A program made the position numbers and the translations under genes. A model generated the notes under the pieces. That model saw only the letters and a program-made list of their open reading frames with translations, did not search any database and was not told the DNA's origin. A stretch of DNA of 64,000 nt. Source: an uncultured Christensenella sp. (GTDB lineage: Bacteria > Bacillota > Clostridia > Christensenellales > UBA3700). Position 1 is the first letter of the stretch. Each line of letters begins with the position of its first letter. Shown in pieces: positions 1 through 9,900 of this stretch. The stretch covers positions 90,093 to 154,092 of the forward strand of contig CASDWJ010000005.1 of the NCBI GenBank assembly GCA_949284695.1. The letters are read 5' to 3'.

Positions 1-1
1 C

Positions 2-1621
2 TTGAAGCAGATAGTGCCTGCGCTCGCGTCGGTAAGCCCGAGCGGTAACGGTACGGGTATACTCGCGGTCTCGCTCGTGCTTGGAGTGATGATCCTGCCC
101 ACGGTCGCGAGCCTTGCAAAGGACGCGCTGTCCGCCGTGCCCGCAAGTTATGCCGAGGGCGCTCTCGCGCTGGGACTGACAAAAGAGCAAAGCGTGTTCA
201 GAATCATGGTCCCGTCCGCAAAACAGGGCATAATGACGGCGCTCGGACTGGGGATAGGCAGGGCGGTAGGCGAGACCATGGCGGTAATCATGGTCGCGGG
301 CAATACCGTGCAGTTCCCCAAAGGACTGTTCGACGGTTTTATGACGCTGACGGGCAATATAGTTATGGATATGTCGTACGCTTCGGGCGTGCACAGGAGC
401 GCGCTGGTCGCAACGGGATTCGTGCTTTTAGTATTCATTCTGATACTCAATCTCGCGCTGTACGGCGCAAAAAACAAAAAGAAAAGCGAGGGCAAAGGCA
501 GACGGTTTTCTGTGCCCGAAAAAGCCGTGGCAGATGGAAAAAATAACGCTTTCGTCCGCTTTGGTCTCGGGTGCAGACGCGCTTTCGCGGTCGCTTACAA
601 CGGTTGCGCGGACGGAGCGTACAATGCGGCGCAGGCGGTCAAAAAGCGTGCGCGTGCGGCGTTTTCTTCACTTTCGGGTGCGGTCGGCAGGGCGAAAAAT
701 GCCGTACTGCGAAATAAACGCGTTGTCGCGGAGCCTGACGTAGGAAAAGTCGTTTTCAGAAAAAAGACGGCGTATTACACCTTTCTCAAATGGCTGTGCG
801 CGGCAGGCGCGGCGCTGATGACGGCGGCGGTCGCTTACGTGATCGGTTTTATCGCGGTGAAGGGGATACAGGCGTTTGCAGAGATAGGCTTCGTCGAGTT
901 TCTGTTCGGAAAGAGCGGCGCGGGCAAAAACTCGCTCGCTCCCGCGTTCGTCAGTACGGGCGCGCTGATAGCGATCGCGCTCGTTATCGCTCTGCCGATA
1001 GGCGTTTCTGCGGCGATATACCTCGTCGAATACGCAAAGAGCGGGAGCAGGATAGTCAGGGCGATCAGGCTGTTTACGGATACGCTCTCCGGTATTCCGA
1101 GCATAGTATTCGGTCTTTTCGGCGTGATAGTGTTCAATGACGCGTTCGGGCTCGGGTACAGTCTGATGTCGGGCGGTCTGACGCTCTCGGTGATGATATT
1201 GCCCACAGTCGTCAGAGCGGTCGAAGAAAGCCTTATCAGCGTGCCGCTCTCTTACAGAGAGGCGAGTTACGCGCTCGGAGCGGGCAAGATACATACGATA
1301 GGCAGGGTCGTTCTGCCGTGCGCGATGAAAGGCATACTGACGGCGACTGTGCTCAGTATCGGACGTATTGTCAGCGAATCGGCGGCGCTTCTGCTCACCG
1401 CGGGGTCGGTCAAGAATATGCCCAAAAGCATAATGTCGCCCGGCTCGAGCTTTGCGGTGATGATGTATATGTTCGCCAGCGAAGGACTGTATATGAACGA
1501 GGCTTACGCGACCGCGCTCGTGCTGATAGTCCTCGTAGTCGCGATAAACGCGCTCATATTCGCGATAGATCCCAAAAAGGAGAAGAAAAGTGAAAACAAA
1601 AAACGTAATGCAAAAGTTTGA
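2..1621 (+). CDS. pstCA: PstC-PstA fusion phosphate ABC permease (5' partial)
   Basis: Membrane permease of the high-affinity phosphate importer; PstC and PstA normally form a heterodimeric channel energised by PstB. The frame is open to the left edge, so the N-terminal part of PstC lies outside the window and the TTG at base 2 is probably not the start. Residues ~1-160 are the PstC C-terminal half ([17 protein letters not shown] and [16 protein letters not shown] are its EAA-loop region). A basic ~100-residue linker follows. Residues ~260-520 are a full PstA permease domain ([44 protein letters not shown]). No stop separates the two, so both subunits are one polypeptide. pstB starts inside its last 32 bases. 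Family assignment is secure; the fusion should be checked for a sequencing frameshift. Confidence 0.92.
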   Translation: MKQIVPALASVSPSGNGTGILAVSLVLGVMILPTVASLAKDALSAVPASYAEGALALGLTKEQSVFRIMVPSAKQGIMTALGLGIGRAVGETMAVIMVAGNTVQFPKGLFDGFMTLTGNIVMDMSYASGVHRSALVATGFVLLVFILILNLALYGAKNKKKSEGKGRRFSVPEKAVADGKNNAFVRFGLGCRRAFAVAYNGCADGAYNAAQAVKKRARAAFSSLSGAVGRAKNAVLRNKRVVAEPDVGKVVFRKKTAYYTFLKWLCAAGAALMTAAVAYVIGFIAVKGIQAFAEIGFVEFLFGKSGAGKNSLAPAFVSTGALIAIALVIALPIGVSAAIYLVEYAKSGSRIVRAIRLFTDTLSGIPSIVFGLFGVIVFNDAFGLGYSLMSGGLTLSVMILPTVVRAVEESLISVPLSYREASYALGAGKIHTIGRVVLPCAMKGILTATVLSIGRIVSESAALLLTAGSVKNMPKSIMSPGSSFAVMMYMFASEGLYMNEAYATALVLIVLVVAINALIFAIDPKKEKKSENKKRNAKV

Positions 1622-2381
1622 TCCGGGCGAAATTGCCGTCCGTATGAGAGACGTGAATTTATTTTACGGCGGTTTTCAGGCGCTCAGAAATATAAATATG
1701 GACGTGACGAAAGGAGAGATCACCGCGTTCATCGGTCCTTCGGGGTGCGGGAAGTCGACCCTTCTCAAATGTATCGACAGGATGAACGATCTCGTCGAGG
1801 ATTGCAGGATAGAGGGAAGCATCGAGATCGGCGGCAGGAATATCTACGCGCCCGACGTCAACCTTCAGACGCTGAGAAAGAACGTCGGCATGGTTTTTCA
1901 GAAACCCAACCCGTTCCCGATGAGCGTGTACGACAATATCACGTACGGACCGAAGCTGTTCGGCATAAGGGACAAAGCGACTCTGGGCGCGATAGTCGAG
2001 GACAGCCTCAGGAGAGCGGCGATGTGGGACGAACTCAAGGACAGGCTCGACAAATCCGCGCTCGCTCTGTCGGGCGGTCAGCAACAGAGACTCTGCATAG
2101 CGAGGGCGCTTTCGGTACAGCCGCAGATACTTCTTATGGACGAGCCGACGAGCGCGCTTGACCCGATCTCGACGGGCAAGATAGAGGAACTGTGCGCGGA
2201 ACTCAAAGAAAAAGTCACGATAATCATCGTCACTCACAACATGCAGCAGGCGGCGAGGATCTCGGATAAGACGGGATTTTTCCTGCTCGGAGAACTGGTG
2301 GAATACGACACAACCGAAAAGATATTTTCAAGCCCCGCAAAAGAGCAGACCGAACGCTATATAACGGGAAGATTCGGTTGA
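1590..2381 (+). CDS. pstB: Phosphate ABC transporter ATP-binding protein PstB
   Basis: ATPase that powers the Pst phosphate importer at the inner face of the membrane. The 263-residue length is typical. Walker A is GPSGCGKST, the Q-loop is [16 protein letters not shown] (the PNPFPMS segment is characteristic of PstB), the signature is [15 protein letters not shown], Walker B is [13 protein letters not shown] and the switch is [10 protein letters not shown]. It starts with GTG at 1590, 7 nt after AAGGAG, overlapping the 3' end of the permease gene, so translation is coupled. phoU follows after about 55 nt. Confidence 0.97.
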   Translation: MKTKNVMQKFDPGEIAVRMRDVNLFYGGFQALRNINMDVTKGEITAFIGPSGCGKSTLLKCIDRMNDLVEDCRIEGSIEIGGRNIYAPDVNLQTLRKNVGMVFQKPNPFPMSVYDNITYGPKLFGIRDKATLGAIVEDSLRRAAMWDELKDRLDKSALALSGGQQQRLCIARALSVQPQILLMDEPTSALDPISTGKIEELCAELKEKVTIIIVTHNMQQAARISDKTGFFLLGELVEYDTTEKIFSSPAKEQTERYITGRFG

Positions 2382-2436
2382 CGCGTCGTGCGCTTGCTAT
2401 GCGCGCGAAACAATGATAAAATACGAGGAGAGAGTT

Positions 2437-3078
2437 ATGGAAAACGGACTCGAAAGCAGATTGAACAAGTTGAAGACCGATTTTGCGAGAATGTGCAGGA
2501 CGGTTGAAGGTATGCTCGCCGCGGTCAACGCCCTGCTCGTCAGACCGGACAAGACGGCGGCGGCGGACATTGTCGCAAGGGACAAACTGGTCGACGAAGC
2601 CGAGGCGGATATCGAAAACGGCTGTATGAGGCTTTTGTTGCGCAACCAGCCTTTTGCAAGGGATTTCAGAGAAATATCCTGTATGCTGAAGGCGATCACC
2701 GACGTCGAGAGAATAGGCGATCAGTCTGCGGATATAGCGGGACTGACGATCTCGTTGAGCGAGGGGGTAAAGGAGATATCTCTGCCCAAGATGGGAGCGC
2801 TCGCGCTCGTAATGGTCAGGGATTCCGTCAACTCGCTGATAAACGAGGACGTGGAACTTGCCGGAAGAACTCAGGCTCTCGACGACGAGATGGACGAGCT
2901 GTTCGACGTCGCGTGCGCCGAGATAATAGAAGAAATAAAGCAAAATCCGGCATTTGCCGGTGAAGCGGCGGAACTGCTGATGATAGCGAAGTATTACGAG
3001 CGCATCGGCGATCATGCCGTCAATATCTGCGAGTGGGCAGAATTCGGAAACACAGGGGTGCGAAACAAACACCAATGA
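2437..3078 (+). CDS. phoU: Phosphate signalling regulator PhoU
   Basis: PhoU couples the Pst transporter to the PhoR kinase and limits phosphate import. The 213 residues hold two three-helix PhoU repeats. Each carries the metal-binding E/DxxxD-type segment, seen as ITDVERIGDQSADIAGL in the first and IAKYYERIGDHAVNICEW in the second. The start was placed at 2437 rather than the in-frame ATG at 2413 because GAGGAG lies 6 nt upstream of 2437 and the conserved N-terminus begins there. The stop overlaps the next start as ATGA. Confidence 0.95.
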   Translation: MENGLESRLNKLKTDFARMCRTVEGMLAAVNALLVRPDKTAAADIVARDKLVDEAEADIENGCMRLLLRNQPFARDFREISCMLKAITDVERIGDQSADIAGLTISLSEGVKEISLPKMGALALVMVRDSVNSLINEDVELAGRTQALDDEMDELFDVACAEIIEEIKQNPAFAGEAAELLMIAKYYERIGDHAVNICEWAEFGNTGVRNKHQ

Positions 3079-3737
3079 ACGATCTTATCTACATTATTGA
3101 GGACGACGAAGGGGTCTGCGACGTATACGAGAGCGCATTCGACGGGCTTTACGAAACGCGCGTTTTCGGGTGCGGCAAGGACTTTTTCGAAGCGTTGAAA
3201 GAGAAAAGACCCGCGCTCGTCATAGTGGACATCATGCTTCCCGATATGGACGGATATGCGATAATAAGCAATATCCGCGCGCGGGACGAGAGGATACCCG
3301 TGATCGTGGTGTCGGCAAAGACCGACGAGATGAGTTTTGTCAAAGGGCTCAACAAGGGCGCGGACGACTATATCGCCAAGCCGTTTTCGGTGATGGAACT
3401 TCTCGCGAGGGTGCGCGCGTGTCTGAGACGCGCCAATCTGTCCGTCCGCACTCACGGCGACTTTGAAATCGACAGAGACAATTATCGGATATTTTACAAA
3501 AAAACCGATCTGCAACTTACGCTCAAGGAGTTCCGTCTCCTCGAATATCTGTTGTCCTCCTGCGGCAGGACGGTGCCGAGAGAGGAACTGTTCAACGCCG
3601 TATGGGGCGAAAATTTCATGGGTGAGACGCGCGCACTCGATATGCACATTGCAGAGATCAGGCTCAAGCTGTCGCGTTGCGGCGCGCCCAACGTCATAAG
3701 CACCGTCAGGGGCGTAGGGTATACGGTGAAAGAATGA
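3075..3737 (+). CDS. phoB: PhoB-type (OmpR family) response regulator
   Basis: Transcription factor of the phosphate-starvation two-component system (called PhoP in Bacillus). Residues ~1-115 are a receiver domain with acidic pocket EDD at 9-11, phosphoacceptor Asp52 (IVDIMLPDMDG) and the conserved Lys in AKPF. Residues ~125-220 are an OmpR-type winged helix (LTLKEFRLLEYLL, VWGENF, RGVGYTV). The start at 3075 forms an ATGA overlap with phoU; an upstream in-frame start would add a non-conserved extension. The stop overlaps phoR as ATGA. Membership of the pst operon makes phosphate control likely; the DNA target is not visible here. Confidence 0.93.
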   Translation: MNDLIYIIEDDEGVCDVYESAFDGLYETRVFGCGKDFFEALKEKRPALVIVDIMLPDMDGYAIISNIRARDERIPVIVVSAKTDEMSFVKGLNKGADDYIAKPFSVMELLARVRACLRRANLSVRTHGDFEIDRDNYRIFYKKTDLQLTLKEFRLLEYLLSSCGRTVPREELFNAVWGENFMGETRALDMHIAEIRLKLSRCGAPNVISTVRGVGYTVKE

Positions 3738-5437
3738 GAAAGAAGATAATACTTCAGAGTTTCGTCATATCGCTCGTCACCGCCTTCGTGGTGTTCTTTT
3801 CGGGCATAGCGATTCATTACAGCATACAGGAAAAGAAGATAAAACAGGACATCGTCTCAGACGCCGTGCTGTTTGCCGACCTCGTAACAGACGATATTTC
3901 TTCGCTTGAAAGCGTGTCGGATTTCGGCAACGCGAGGGTCACCGTGGTAGACGAGAGCGGCAAAGTGTTGTTCGACAGCGGCAAAAGCGACAGCGCGGCA
4001 ATGGACGACCATTCGGGCAGAGAGGAAGTGATCGCCGCGCTCGAAGGAAAGCCGAAGGTCGTCAAGAGACGTTCCGACACTCTCGGCAAAGACATGTACT
4101 ATTATGCCGTCGCCGTCGACGGAGAGAACGGCAGGATCGTGATAAGAGTCGCAGAAAGCGCGGCGGAGATATGGTCGTTCGGCGGCGTTGCGCTCGTATA
4201 CGTCGCGGTCGCGCTTCTCGTCGCGTTCGTCCTCTCCTACGTGCTCGCTAAAAATCTGTCGGGCAAAGTCGAAGAAAGGCTTGTACAGCTCAGAGACGAC
4301 CTGAGGAGCGCTAACAGCGGCGATTATTCCGTGCGTTCCTGCGAGACGTCCGACGCGCTCGATTTCTCGATAATAAGCGAACTCAACGAGCTCGCCACCG
4401 CGCTGAAGGAAAATTACGAGACCCTGCGCAGAGAAAAAGCCAAGCTCGACTGCGTTGTCTACAATATGACGCAGGGACTTATCGTAGTCGACAAGGAACT
4501 CAACGTCGTGCTGAGAAACGGCGTGGCTCAGGAGCTGACGGGAAAGGCAAAAACGGGGGCAAATCTCATCAATATGATCGACGACGCCGCGCTTTTCGAC
4601 AGGCTCGGCAAGATCCTCGGAGAGGGGTACAACGAGACTTTTGCATACGAATACGGCGGCAGAGATCTCGTGATCAACGCCTTTACGCTCAGACTTGGAG
4701 CGGGAGACGACATGGGCGTGATACTGATAAGCGACGTGACGAAAGAAAAGGAGTTGTCGAGGCAAAAGAGCGAATTTTTTGCCAACGCTTCGCACGAACT
4801 CAAAACGCCGCTTACTTCTGTGCGCGGTCTCAGCGAAGTGCTCCTCGCAAAGAGCGACGAAAATTCTCCCGACCGCAAATATCTCAGAAGAATATATACC
4901 GAGAGCATCAGGCTGCACAACATAGTCACCGACATGCTGTACATCAGCAGGCTCGAGTCGCGCGAGGTGGCGAGAAAACGCGACGACGTAAGGCTGTCGG
5001 CTGTGATAGACGATTGCTTGCAGGCATATAAGGAAGAAACGACCCGAAAGAGGATAAACGTCACGGTCGAAGGCGACGCTTGTATGCAGGGAGACGAGCA
5101 CAATCTCTACGAGTGTCTCAACAACGTGATCGGCAACGCCGTGCATTACAACAAGGCAGACGGCTTTATACGGATAGAGGTATCGGAGCAGGACGGCAAT
5201 GCGGTCGTCAGGGTAAAGGACGGAGGCATAGGCATCTCCAAAGAGCATCTTCCTTACGTCTGCGAGAGGTTTTACCGCGTCGACAAGAGCAGATCCAAGC
5301 AGACGGGAGGCACGGGACTTGGGCTTTCCATCGTCAAGCACGTCGTCGCGCTGTACGGCGGCGAGCTTAACATCGAGAGCGAAGAAAACGTCGGGACGAC
5401 TGTGACGCTGACTTTTCCCGCAAGATCCGCCAATTGA
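3734..5437 (+). CDS. phoR: PhoR-type membrane sensor histidine kinase
   Basis: Sensor kinase paired with the preceding regulator, 567 residues. Order: N-terminal membrane helix (~5-28), extracytoplasmic region, second helix (~145-170), HAMP-like linker, PAS-like domain (~235-335), HisKA with phosphoacceptor His354 (NASHELKTPLTSVRG), and HATPase (N-box NVIGNAVHYN, DGGIGI, ERFYRVDKSRS, TGGTGLGLSIVKHVV). The start at 3734 gives an ATGA overlap with the regulator gene. It is the last gene of the phosphate operon and is followed at once by a terminator. Confidence 0.94.
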   Translation: MRKKIILQSFVISLVTAFVVFFSGIAIHYSIQEKKIKQDIVSDAVLFADLVTDDISSLESVSDFGNARVTVVDESGKVLFDSGKSDSAAMDDHSGREEVIAALEGKPKVVKRRSDTLGKDMYYYAVAVDGENGRIVIRVAESAAEIWSFGGVALVYVAVALLVAFVLSYVLAKNLSGKVEERLVQLRDDLRSANSGDYSVRSCETSDALDFSIISELNELATALKENYETLRREKAKLDCVVYNMTQGLIVVDKELNVVLRNGVAQELTGKAKTGANLINMIDDAALFDRLGKILGEGYNETFAYEYGGRDLVINAFTLRLGAGDDMGVILISDVTKEKELSRQKSEFFANASHELKTPLTSVRGLSEVLLAKSDENSPDRKYLRRIYTESIRLHNIVTDMLYISRLESREVARKRDDVRLSAVIDDCLQAYKEETTRKRINVTVEGDACMQGDEHNLYECLNNVIGNAVHYNKADGFIRIEVSEQDGNAVVRVKDGGIGISKEHLPYVCERFYRVDKSRSKQTGGTGLGLSIVKHVVALYGGELNIESEENVGTTVTLTFPARSAN

Positions 5438-5442
5438 AAACG

Positions 5443-5465
5443 GGAGCCGAAAAGGCTCCTTTTTT
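5443..5465 (+). terminator. Rho-independent terminator of the pst-pho operon
   Basis: GGAGCC and GGCTCC pair across a short A-rich loop and are followed by six T residues, directly after the phoR stop codon. Confidence 0.88.
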
Positions 5466-5589
5466 GCATAATTATGCGCTACGAGGCGGATATTTGCGCA
5501 TAATCTCCGATTATAGCTTCAGGTATGCAAAATTTTTGTCAAAACGGGGCAGAAATTTCAAAAAGTATCTTTTATTTGCCTTTTTTGTA

Positions 5590-5598
5590 TGTTATAAT
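5590..5598 (+). promoter_or_regulatory. Extended -10 promoter of hpf
   Basis: TG-T-TATAAT is a perfect extended -10 element; no good -35 hexamer lies 16-18 bp upstream. It predicts a leader of about 45 nt before the hpf start. Confidence 0.6.
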
Positions 5599-5649
5599 AT
5601 TGACAAGGAAAAGCTCTATGCGAGCACGCAGGGGCGAAGGAGGCAAATT

Positions 5650-6186
5650 ATGCGTATAGAAATCATTGCAAGAAATTATCGTGTCAGCGACAGGCTCAGA
5701 GAGATCATCGACAAGAAGATGGAAAAGTTCTCGCGTTACTTCGAGGACGACGCAAAAGCGGTGGTCACTCTCAGAGAAGTGGGCAAAGATAAATACGCAA
5801 TGGAGATCACAATCTTCTTCGGCGGCAACATGGTAAGAAGCGAGGTCGTATCCGACAACATGTACAACAATATCGACATCGCGCTTCCCAAGATCGAAGG
5901 ACAGATCAGAAAGCACCGTACAAAACTCGGCAAGAGGATCAGACAGACGGCTATCGACGAGGCGAGCATTTACGAGCCTCAGCCCGCGCAGGAGAAAAAG
6001 CGCGAACTCGTCAGGACGAAGACTCTCGACCTCAAGAAGATCAGCGTAGAAGAAGCGCTCGAGGAGATGGAACTGGTCGATCACGACTTCTACATATTCC
6101 TCAACGAAAAGACGGGCAAGGTCAACGTCGTATACCGTCGTACCGACGGCAACGCGGGACTTCTCGATCTGACTTATTCGGGATAA
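5650..6186 (+). CDS. hpf: Long-form ribosome hibernation promoting factor
   Basis: Binds the 30S subunit and dimerises 70S ribosomes into inactive 100S particles in stationary phase. The 178-residue length is that of long HPF: an N-terminal S30AE/RaiA domain (~1-95, MRIEIIARNYRVSDRLREII and following) and a C-terminal dimerisation domain (~120-178, LVDHDFYIFLNEKTGKVNVVYRR). The start at 5650 is preceded by GAAGGAGG and matches the family N-terminus; the frame is open further upstream but that stretch is promoter and leader. It is monocistronic, with its own promoter and terminator. Confidence 0.95.
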   Translation: MRIEIIARNYRVSDRLREIIDKKMEKFSRYFEDDAKAVVTLREVGKDKYAMEITIFFGGNMVRSEVVSDNMYNNIDIALPKIEGQIRKHRTKLGKRIRQTAIDEASIYEPQPAQEKKRELVRTKTLDLKKISVEEALEEMELVDHDFYIFLNEKTGKVNVVYRRTDGNAGLLDLTYSG

Positions 6187-6207
6187 CGCAAATCAGCACA
6201 AAAATAT

Positions 6208-6240
6208 CCGCCGTCCGTAAGGGCGGCGGTTTTGTTGTCT
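6208..6240 (+). terminator. Terminator after hpf
   Basis: CCGCCGTCC pairs with GGGCGGCGG (one G-T pair) across GTAA, followed by the T-rich tail TTTTGTTGTCT. Confidence 0.85.
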
Positions 6241-6312
6241 TTCACTCCGGCAAGTACGGGAAAGAGCGTCGGCAGCGCTTTTACGCGGTTGCGTGCGCCT
6301 GTCGGACCGACG

Positions 6313-6807
6313 TCATTCCGCTTTTGCGCGCATAATATAGTCCTCCATCACGAAGCCGTCTCCGATGTCTGTGTCGAGAGTGCGTTCGTTGACGAAGCCG
6401 TTTGCAAGATAAGCGGTTATCGCGCGCTGATTGTACTTGTTGACGTGCAGATAGACGGACGGGTAGCCGAGCTCTTTGGCGCGTTTTTTGACGAATTTCA
6501 GCGCGAGAGAGCCGTAACCCTTGCCGCGTATCGACGACAGTATGTAGAGTTTGGAGAGGAAAAGCGAGTCTTTTTCTTTCTCGAGCACGATATAGCCGCG
6601 TATTTTGCCGTCGTCCTCGACCGCATAAAATTCCGCTCCGTCGTTGAAAAGCGCGAGCATCGCGTCTTTGCTCTGAAAGTTGGAGACCATATAGTCTATC
6701 TGAGCGTCGTTGATGATGCCTTTGTAACATTCGTGCCAGATCTCGTCTGCGAGGCACGCTACTTCCGCGATGAGCGCGGGATCTGTGATTTTCCTTATTT
6801 CTGCCAT
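6313..6807 (-). CDS. GNAT family N-acetyltransferase
   Basis: A 164-residue acetyltransferase using acetyl-CoA; the substrate cannot be read from sequence. GNAT features are the beta strands ending in FLSKLYIL, the acetyl-CoA pyrophosphate loop SSIRGKGYGSLAL, and the C-terminal VYLHVNKYNQRAITAYLANGFV segment. The start at 6807 is chosen because homologous sequence begins here. The frame stays open upstream only as antisense of the divergent lipoprotein gene. No Shine-Dalgarno is present; a consensus promoter places the transcription start on the A of this ATG, so the mRNA should be leaderless. Confidence 0.88.
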   Translation of the reverse strand: MAEIRKITDPALIAEVACLADEIWHECYKGIINDAQIDYMVSNFQSKDAMLALFNDGAEFYAVEDDGKIRGYIVLEKEKDSLFLSKLYILSSIRGKGYGSLALKFVKKRAKELGYPSVYLHVNKYNQRAITAYLANGFVNERTLDTDIGDGFVMEDYIMRAKAE

Positions 6808-6813
6808 ATAATT

Positions 6814-6842
6814 ATTATAATATGCGCACCCGCCCGTGTCAA
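6814..6842 (-). promoter_or_regulatory. Consensus promoter giving a leaderless GNAT mRNA
   Basis: On the minus strand TTGACA (6842-6837), a 17-bp spacer and TATAAT (6819-6814) form a perfect housekeeping promoter. Only six bases separate the -10 from the ATG at 6807. Confidence 0.85.
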
Positions 6843-6870
6843 ACGCGTGCGCAAAACAGAAATAAAATAA

Positions 6871-6899
6871 TTGTCTTTTGAATGAGGATAATATATAAT
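6871..6899 (+). promoter_or_regulatory. Promoter of the 6907 lipoprotein gene (near-leaderless)
   Basis: TTGTCT (6871-6876), 17-bp spacer, TATAAT (6894-6899). Seven A/T bases separate the -10 from the ATG at 6907, and no Shine-Dalgarno is present. Confidence 0.75.
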
Positions 6900-6906
6900 A
6901 AAAAAT

Positions 6907-9900
6907 ATGAAGAAAGCGGTAGTGACCATTTTGCTGATACTCGCGTGCGCGTTGGTTTTCGTATCCTGCGATACGAAGGACGACGTCACCTATTATCAGG
7001 AGAACGTCGTCGGCAAATACGGCGACGGCATAAGTCTGACGGGCATAGTCGTGCCCGAGACCGCGCCTTCGGAATACGCCGACCTGCCGCGGGTCGAAAA
7101 GAGCGTATATTTCGACACCCGTCTCGAAGGGTGGCATTTCAGCGGAGTTTACGTAGTCAAAGGCGAAAAGATCACGGTCACTTTGCCCAAGGAAAAGGCT
7201 GACGGGAGCGTCACCGCGACCGTGGGCAGATATTCTCCGTCGTCTTTCGAGATCAGCCTTACCGAACAGACTACCACGTTCGTATCTACGGTATCCGGGC
7301 TTCTTGATTTCGATCTCGGGGAATGTTACGGCGACTCGTTCTGGCAGCTCAGCGTGTCGGGAGGCGTCAACGCGTCTTATTACAGACTGGGTCTCGACAG
7401 GGTCGCCGACTGGCAGAACAGCGTGGATTATGCCGTGGTCGACGGCACCAATATCAGGATATATCTGCCCGCAGAATACCTCGACGCTTCTTCCGACGTT
7501 GAAAACGCGGCGACCTGGTGGCGTTCGCTTTGCGAATATATGGACAGATACACCGTCGGAGTTTTCGGCGAGGACAAACTTTCTCCGACCGACGTTTTCG
7601 TTACGGGACAGGTGAGTCAACCCGCTTACGACGTCGATAAGGACGTGCTTTTCGTTCCCGTGTCGTATGCGGACAAACTGCTCGATCACGACGCGCTCGT
7701 GAGCGGCGGCGCGTGGGCGGTCATGCTTGCGCTGGCTAAGGGAAAAGCGGAATACGCGGGGGTTGACGACGCCGCATTGTCCGAAGTCGCGCAGATAGCG
7801 GCGGCGGGAGCTTTCGTCACTCTGACCGACGGGATACTGAGTGCCGACAGCAGTAACGAATACTGGATAAACAACGCCTACGACTGCCTTGCGATGAGCA
7901 TAGGCGGCGGGCTTGAGAGTTACGGCGATCTGGCGGCGTACGTCAATCTGATACACTCTTTCGGAGAGGAAAAAGTCGTAAAGACGGCTGTCGATTACGC
8001 TTCGGCGACTGATAACGGCGTGATCCCGCTGTCGCAGTATTTCTGCAATGCGTTTGCGGAATACGGCGTCGATCTTTCCGATTATTTCAACACAGTTTTC
8101 GGTCTCGGTACCGAGAGCGCGCAGAGCGGACTTCAGAAGTACGTTCCGTTGCAGAGCAGATACGCAAACGGTTGCGTCGCGACCGCCGACAAGACGGGCG
8201 TGACGGTAAATTCGGGAGAAAGGACGGAGTTCGACTTTGCTACGGAATACGTGACGACGGCGACGAACGCGACGCTCGTCAGGGTCATGCTCGGGGATTC
8301 GGAATGGAAAGCGGGAGCGGACGGGATTTACTCGTTCAGACCCGAGGATACGGAAAAGACAAAGGATTTCACGTTGGTTTTCGATGTCGACGGGCAGAGC
8401 GTGGAACTCAAGGGCAGATTTACCTGCAACATAGAAGTTTCGGTATTCACGCGGTACGAAAACGTGCCGTGGCGCGATATGAAAACCGCCGTCAAGGAGT
8501 ATGCGGAGAACGGCGCGGGATACCTCGTCGAGGAAAAGGCGCAGTCAAAAGCCGAGATCCCGCAGAACGAGATCGTCGACGACGGCGTCTATACTTTCAG
8601 CGTCAACAGAGGCGCGATACAGGTCGACGAGACCGCGACGTACGTCATTTACGTCAGGAGCAAAGGGGTGATCCGCGTCGACTTCGGCGTGCCCGAGTAT
8701 ATGTTCACGATGTTCGAAAACCCGATCACGGTCAACGAGTACACAGACGAGTTGTGCTACGAGATAGAGTTGCAGAAAGGAGTGTCGTATTATTACGATA
8801 TGTACGTTCTCGCGACCAAGGGCAACGCTTACGGCTGTCTCGGCATAAGCAAAAAAGGCGGCGAGATATCCGACATCGATCAGGATCATCTGATCTATCT
8901 GACCTTTGATAAGGACGAAGTGTCCGATTATCAAGCGCCCGCGATCGTGCCCGAAAGTTTCGGCGTGAGAAAAGAGGGAATGAGGTATTACGAAGAATCG
9001 GGCGCGGCGCTCAAAGAGTACCCGCAGGCGGAGAGCGGCTCATATCCCGCGGCGGCGACCGACGGCAACGACGATACAGCGTTCGTCTCCAAAGCGGCGG
9101 CGAAGCAGGTCTATCTGTTCGAGTACGAGGAGGCGGTTGAGACCGAGTTCATAGTGATAAAGACCTCTCTGACCGACGTCGCGTATACTGTCGAGTACAG
9201 TACGGACGGGGAGACTTTTATCAGATGCGACGCGGGTAGCGTGTACAGAAATATCAGCGCGCTTTTCCCCAAGGCGGTTACGGTAAAGAGCGTCAGGCTG
9301 ACCTTGTCGTCCGACAACGAGTTCGCGGGCGTGATCAAGGATATCTACTGCGGCAGATACTCCAACGAGGCGACTATCGTACCGTCCAACAGCAGCCGCG
9401 TGCTCTATCAGGGCAAATGGCAGTACAAGACGGGAGGCATAAGCGTCAACGGCTGGATACTCGAAAGTTACGGCGACGACGCGGCGATAGAGTTCAATTT
9501 CTACGGCACGGGCATTTCGGTCTACTGCGCTAAAGGCGACGTTTACGGCTCGATGCAGATACTCGTCGACGGCAAGCAGTACGGCTCGGTGGAACTCAAC
9601 AACGCGACCACGCTTTACGACTGCAACGTGTTCTCTGTTGAGTTCAGGAGCGCGGGCAAACATACGATAAGGATAGTTCCTTCGTCCAACGACGACATCA
9701 TCAATCTCGATTACTTCGCGGTTATGTATGCCGAACAGCAGGAAGCGGCGCCCGAGACGGGCAATCTGTGGTATTTTGCGATAATTCCCGCGGCGCTTAT
9801 CGTGATATTCGCGATCTGCGCGGTGCTTGATATAGCCGACCGCCGCAACAAAAAACGCAAAAAAGAGCTGAAAGCCGCGTCCTACGCGTCCGATGGGGCA

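Noticed and set aside
6808-7956. Long minus-strand extension of the GNAT frame
   Set aside because: It is antisense to the lipoprotein gene, lacks GNAT similarity, and a perfect promoter lies directly before the internal ATG at 6807.
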